Positions 6,735 through 10,382 of a DNA stretch of 10,382 bases are shown here, in pieces. The notes beneath the pieces are model-generated. The model was not told where the DNA came from. It worked only from the letters and a program-made list of their open reading frames with translations, and ran no database searches. Numbering within the stretch: the first letter of the stretch is position 1; each line of letters starts with the position of its first letter. The DNA is from an uncultured Flavobacteriaceae bacterium (lineage in GTDB: Bacteria > Bacteroidota > Bacteroidia > Flavobacteriales > Flavobacteriaceae), in assembly GCA_913044085.1 (NCBI GenBank), contig CAJWNW010000058.1, positions 1-10,382 on the forward strand. The letters run 5' to 3'. Position numbers and translations under genes: made by a program.

Positions 6735-7448
6735 ATGAATAAATCAATTCAGTTTCAAGATTTAGGCCTAAAGGATTATAAAGAAACTTGGGATTTGCAA
6801 GAAGAAATTTTTAAAAAAACGGTGGCTATAAAAGTCAGAAATAGACGCGAAAATGCCGGATTATCTACACCCAATCACTTTTTATTTGTAAGCCATGCAC
6901 ATGTTTATACCTTAGGAAAAAGTGGCGATCTTTCCAACTTACTTTTAAATGAGGAACAACTCAAGACAAAAGGCGCCAATTTTTATAAAATTAATAGGGG
7001 GGGAGACATCACTTACCATGGACCTGGCCAAATTGTTGGTTACCCAATTTTAGATCTTGAAAATTTTTTTACAGATATTCATAAATACCTTCGCTTGTTG
7101 GAAGAAACTATTATTTTAACACTTGCGGACTACGGTTTAGAGGCTTCAAGAAGTCAGGGAGAAACTGGTGTATGGTTGGATGTAGGAACGCCTTTTGCTC
7201 GAAAAATTTGTGCGCTCGGAGTTCGTGCCAGCCGTTGGGTAACCATGCATGGATTTGCGCTCAATGTCAACACCGATTTAGGATACTTTGATCACATCAT
7301 TCCTTGTGGAATTCGCGGCAAATCTGTTACATCGTTAAGAGTAGAATTAAAGAGAGATCAGGTGGATGAAAATGAAGTTAAAGAAAAATTATTGGAGCAT
7401 TTCTTGAATCTTTTTGAAGCCCAAAAAGTTAATACATTTGGTACATAA
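6735..7448 (+). CDS. lipB: Octanoyl-[acyl-carrier-protein]:protein N-octanoyltransferase LipB
   Basis: LipB moves octanoyl from acyl-carrier protein to a lysine on lipoyl domains (pyruvate and 2-oxoglutarate dehydrogenases, GcvH); LipA then inserts sulfur. All family motifs are present in 237 residues: RGGDITYHGPGQIVGYPI (88-105), RKICALGVR (156-164) with catalytic Lys157, HGFALNVNTDL (172-182) and IIPCGIRGKSVTSL (188-201) with catalytic Cys191. Length is close to the usual 210-240. The ATG at 6735 gives a normal N-terminus. lipA is not in the window. The gene sits 17 bases after the Pmp3-like gene. Its last 20 bases overlap the 3' end of the opposite-strand lipoprotein gene, so no stand-alone terminator can fit between the two stop codons. 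Confidence 0.97.
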   Translation: MNKSIQFQDLGLKDYKETWDLQEEIFKKTVAIKVRNRRENAGLSTPNHFLFVSHAHVYTLGKSGDLSNLLLNEEQLKTKGANFYKINRGGDITYHGPGQIVGYPILDLENFFTDIHKYLRLLEETIILTLADYGLEASRSQGETGVWLDVGTPFARKICALGVRASRWVTMHGFALNVNTDLGYFDHIIPCGIRGKSVTSLRVELKRDQVDENEVKEKLLEHFLNLFEAQKVNTFGT

Positions 7449-9735
7449 CGAAGCTATCAGCACTGCTTTGACATATAAATTCAAGGGCCGCATCCCCATC
7501 GACATTTGCTAAATCAACATTAGAAGCCCCATAAACAGGAAAATCTGGAAGTATCTTTCCTTGACTGTCATAAAACCAAACTTTATTGGACTGAAGATCT
7601 GTAATGCTTATGTATATCTTGTCATTTAAATAAAACAATTTTGGGGGGCTATAATTGCCGTAATCAAGCGTTGCTTTTTGAGCTTTAATCTGTAAGTTGT
7701 TATTCCATTGTGCCACCAATGTTTTGCTAAAAGCTGTTATTTGAGTGCCTGACTCAAAGCCTAGAGATTGCAAACTGAAACGGCCTTTAGTGTCGACCTG
7801 AACAAAATCGCCTTTGGCGTCAAGCGTTGAGAATTTATTTTTATAAAAGTACAGGTTTTGATCTGAGAAATTAATGGTTTCTTTAACACCAATTCGTATT
7901 TTTCCACGGCGGTCTAAAATCTTTAAATTTTTTCCTTCAGAAAAGACAATGTAATCTTTACTTCTGTATCGAACGTGTTTTGGGGTGTTATTGATCTTGG
8001 AATCTGCTTTGTATTTAAATCCTTTTACACGTTTTCCATTACCATCGTACATTAACAAATTGGCTCCCTGTGTAATTAAAAACCTATAGTTTCTTGTTTT
8101 GTCATAATCAAATACAGCCAAGGGTTGTGAGATTTTATCCTTGAACGTTAGTGGGAATCGTCCAACATCCCTACCTAAACGGTCTAAAACATAAAGTTTG
8201 TTTTCAGTAGCAAACACCATTTGAAGGCGTCCGTTTTTAAATAAATCCACCTGTTCTACAGGGCCCAAGATAGGAGCTGACATTCTTTTTTTCCAATGGA
8301 CGACTCCTTCATTAGAAATTAAATACAATTGATTCTCAACATCTTGTACCAAAATATCTTTTTGTCTTGTTTGGTGGTTTTTTACAAATTGAATGTCTCC
8401 AATAATTTGTGCATGTAGCTTAAAGCTAAAAACTTCAGTTACTTTTTGTGTGTTAGAAACAGGCCGTTGCTTTTGAATTAACCCATTAAAATGAATTGTA
8501 TTGTCGTCTTTAACGACCTGAAAACTGGAATTTTGAAATGATTCCAAGGATTCTGCTGTCATACTGGTACCCAAGCGGCTGTTTAAAACCATGGCCAAGC
8601 GATTTGAATCGAATGTTTCATGGTAAGACGCCTCATCGCTTAGTGTTTTTTGTATGGATTGGTACCCTTGACTTTGTGCCAGACTGTTTTGATTGGTGTA
8701 TTTAGAAATAAAGTCTTCTAGGGTTGTTTCATTGTCAGAAAATACTATGAATTCGTCTATAATTATATATGATGAAGGTTCGATATCAGGTAATAAATTG
8801 CCGAAAGTTTCCTTGAAAATAGAACCGTTTTCAAATTTAAATAGAGGTATAGAGCGAAATGTTTTTAGAACTTCTTGCTGGCCTGCCAAAACATCTTTAC
8901 TTGCCCTTATGTCTAATGCGTACAAAGCTATAGCAGTTCCTTTTTCAGATTCAATACTGCCAATTTCTTCAGTTGTTTCAAAAAAAGACTTGGCAAATTC
9001 TGAAGGGATTAATGTACTGTCATTTTGCCTTATATTTTTAAAAAATTGTTCAAAATCAGAAAAGTTATAAGACTTAAAATTTTGGCTATGATTGGGTGCA
9101 ATCTGACTTAATTTAGAGGTTTTTGGATTTATTCTATCAAACAAACTGGGCCATTTAGAATCTGTATATACCCCACTTAAAGATAGACTTGATGGGCTGG
9201 CATAAACGTCCAATAAAAGATTGTTAAAAATAAAATCTAGCCCTTCAATTTGCTTTGACGAAGCCATATAAATTGAAAATGTCGCATCAGGCTTAAGTAT
9301 GTTTGTAAATTTCAGGTAAGGGTGTTTTAAAGTTTTCTTATGCGGGGTATTTAGTGTATAATTTTTGTTATAAATCCATATGCTGTCTTGAATAAATTTG
9401 GAGTTTAAAAGGATTTTGGGTCCCAAGTGTCTTTTTTTAGCAATAAATGTATAATTGGGTTCAGCAGTATTAGAATTTGAACAAATGAGTAAGGGCCCCG
9501 ATATTTTTAAACTATCAATTGGCATTAAATGGCTCTCAAAAAGCTTTTGCAAATTCGTTTGACTTAAAAGCGAATTATTCTTTAAAGCGCTTTTGAACCC
9601 TTCTAATGAATTGATTTTTAAAATAAATGTGGAGCTCTCAGGAATAAAGTCTTCAATATTTGCTGGAGAACCATGTTTATTTTCACAACCAAACATCAAA
9701 ATCACAAACAACAAAAGGATGATTTTACTTCTCAT
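7429..9735 (-). CDS. Large lipoprotein: DUF3352-like N-terminal region and C-terminal beta-propeller-like repeats
   Basis: This 768-residue protein has a lipoprotein signal (MRSKIILLLFVILMFGC, acylated Cys17; Met at -3 is slightly atypical). Residues 28-400 resemble DUF3352-type proteins: IPESSTFILKINSLEGFKSA near the start, and near 324-365 the run IIIDEFIVFSDNETTLEDFI followed by LAQSQGYQSIQKTL. From about 440 the sequence repeats a beta-propeller pattern, roughly N-x-L-hydrophobic-x-x-D-x-x-G-K/R: NQLYLISNEG (468-477), NKLYVLDRLG (512-521), ANLLMYDGNG (558-567), KNLKILDRRG (602-611), FSTLDAKG (635-642) and NKVWFYDSQG (717-726). It ends with an FG-GAP-like acidic loop, NVDGDAALEF (744-753). 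The function is unknown; an envelope scaffold or binding role is inferred. A good promoter overlaps the end of rnhB just upstream. The last 20 bases overlap lipB. Family naming is by eye. Confidence 0.8.
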   Translation of the reverse strand: MRSKIILLLFVILMFGCENKHGSPANIEDFIPESSTFILKINSLEGFKSALKNNSLLSQTNLQKLFESHLMPIDSLKISGPLLICSNSNTAEPNYTFIAKKRHLGPKILLNSKFIQDSIWIYNKNYTLNTPHKKTLKHPYLKFTNILKPDATFSIYMASSKQIEGLDFIFNNLLLDVYASPSSLSLSGVYTDSKWPSLFDRINPKTSKLSQIAPNHSQNFKSYNFSDFEQFFKNIRQNDSTLIPSEFAKSFFETTEEIGSIESEKGTAIALYALDIRASKDVLAGQQEVLKTFRSIPLFKFENGSIFKETFGNLLPDIEPSSYIIIDEFIVFSDNETTLEDFISKYTNQNSLAQSQGYQSIQKTLSDEASYHETFDSNRLAMVLNSRLGTSMTAESLESFQNSSFQVVKDDNTIHFNGLIQKQRPVSNTQKVTEVFSFKLHAQIIGDIQFVKNHQTRQKDILVQDVENQLYLISNEGVVHWKKRMSAPILGPVEQVDLFKNGRLQMVFATENKLYVLDRLGRDVGRFPLTFKDKISQPLAVFDYDKTRNYRFLITQGANLLMYDGNGKRVKGFKYKADSKINNTPKHVRYRSKDYIVFSEGKNLKILDRRGKIRIGVKETINFSDQNLYFYKNKFSTLDAKGDFVQVDTKGRFSLQSLGFESGTQITAFSKTLVAQWNNNLQIKAQKATLDYGNYSPPKLFYLNDKIYISITDLQSNKVWFYDSQGKILPDFPVYGASNVDLANVDGDAALEFICQSSADSFVMYQMY

Positions 9736-9759
9736 TAGTTAATTACATTCAGCTGTAAA

Positions 9760-9788
9760 CAAAGATAGGATTAAAATTCAAAATGCAA
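9760..9788 (-). promoter_or_regulatory. Promoter for the propeller lipoprotein gene (TTG-N18-TATCTTTG)
   Basis: On the minus strand, TTG (9788-9786) is followed by 18 bases and TATCTTTG (9767-9760), an exact TAnnTTTG match at normal spacing. It covers the last codons and stop of rnhB and would start RNA near 9753, about 18 bases before the ATG at 9735. The lipoprotein can therefore be transcribed apart from rnhB, although read-through is also possible. Confidence 0.6.
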
Positions 9789-10367
9789 CTGGTCGGGGAG
9801 GAGTTTAAAAGATTTTCTATGGTATTTTGTAGCCCCATATTTTTGGAGAGATTTTCGGTGTTCTTTGGTTGGGTAACCTTTATTTTGCTTCCAATTATAC
9901 ATAGGGAATTCTTCATGAATTGTAGCCATATAATCATCCCGGTATGTTTTCGCAAGCACAGAGGCCGCAGCAATGTTCAGGTATTTTGCATCTCCTTTAA
10001 TAATGGTCTTATAGGGGATGTCTCCAAAGGGTTTAAAACGGTTGCCGTCTACAGCGATAAAAGTGGTCTTATCCAATTGATTGATGGCCTTGTGCATTCC
10101 CAAAATAGAAGCATTTAAAATATTAATTTTGTCAATTTCTTCTGGAAAGATGTGTGCCACTCCAAATCCAAGTGCTTGTGCTTCAATAATGGGGCGCAAT
10201 TCCAAGCGTCTTTTATGCGAGAGTTGTTTTGAGTCATTCAACCACTTGTTTTTAAATCCCTTCGGTAAAATAACAGCTGCCGCTGTGACAGGCCCTGCCA
10301 AACAACCTCTACCCGCTTCATCGGTACCGCATTCAAATTTTTCGTTGGAGACACTTTGTTTGAGCAT
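9771..10367 (-). CDS. rnhB: Ribonuclease HII
   Basis: RNase HII cuts RNA in RNA-DNA hybrids and starts removal of single ribonucleotides from DNA. The 198-residue protein is complete and of normal length. The DEDD active site is visible: Asp16 and Glu17 in GTDEAGRGCLAGPV (14-27), Asp107 in AVDGNR (105-110) and Asp126 in KGDAKYLNIAAASVLAK (124-140). Further family motifs are NDSKQLS (44-50), YNWKQNKGYPTKEH (157-170) and the late GATKYHRKSF (178-187). The start at the ATG at 10367 puts the DEAGRG motif at the usual distance from the N-terminus. Only 15 bases of upstream DNA are present, so its promoter cannot be judged. The gene is followed on the same strand after 35 bases by the large lipoprotein gene. 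Confidence 0.97.
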   Translation of the reverse strand: MLKQSVSNEKFECGTDEAGRGCLAGPVTAAAVILPKGFKNKWLNDSKQLSHKRRLELRPIIEAQALGFGVAHIFPEEIDKINILNASILGMHKAINQLDKTTFIAVDGNRFKPFGDIPYKTIIKGDAKYLNIAAASVLAKTYRDDYMATIHEEFPMYNWKQNKGYPTKEHRKSLQKYGATKYHRKSFKLLPDQLHFEF

Positions 10368-10382
10368 GGTTTTTAAATTTGT

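Noticed and set aside
9783..10118. Plus-strand 111-residue reading frame
   Set aside because: It is antisense to rnhB, whose product has the full DEDD active site. No family resemblance is seen in the plus-strand product.
1..10382. Search by eye for CRISPR arrays, tRNA or rRNA genes, IS ends, phage or defence genes
   Set aside because: No regular repeat-spacer pattern, cloverleaf, transposase or terminal inverted repeats were seen. The coding density leaves little room for RNA genes.

Overview
The window looks like chromosome from a member of the Bacteroidota, most likely the Flavobacteriaceae. The evidence is AT-rich DNA, no Shine-Dalgarno sequences before the starts, several matches to the Bacteroidota promoter consensus (TTG, about 19 bases, TAnnTTTG), two long lipoproteins with SPase II signals, and families typical of the group: a DUF5117/DUF4953 metzincin, a DUF3352-like lipoprotein and a LysRS with a C-terminal extension. 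All assignments were made by reading motifs; no database search was run.

Layout. The left edge (1-596, minus) holds a TauE/SafE (TSUP) anion transporter that runs off the window. It is divergent from an unrecognised multipass membrane protein (755-1645, plus), which ends in a strong hairpin terminator that can also serve the convergent minus-strand genes. Next comes a minus-strand run, read right to left: lysS (6421-4724), a metzincin-type zinc metalloprotease lipoprotein (4672-2183) and a small secreted Spy/CpxP-like protein (2156-1704). A divergent control region at 6422-6558 separates lysS from a plus-strand pair: a Pmp3/YqaE small membrane protein (6559-6717) and lipB (6735-7448). The 3' end of lipB overlaps by 20 bp the end of a 768-residue lipoprotein gene (9735-7429, minus). 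That gene lies just downstream of rnhB (10367-9771) and appears to have its own promoter inside the 3' end of rnhB.

How the genes relate. Most of the window is housekeeping: lysyl-tRNA charging, lipoate attachment and removal of ribonucleotides from DNA. These genes are interleaved with envelope proteins: the transporter, the metzincin, the Spy-like protein, Pmp3 and the large lipoprotein. I see no mobile element, CRISPR array, RNA gene, phage gene or defence cassette. The least understood items are the membrane protein at 755-1645, the propeller lipoprotein at 7429-9735, the metzincin with its Spy-like neighbour, and the winged-helix tail of LysS. I did not find a clear new multi-gene system.
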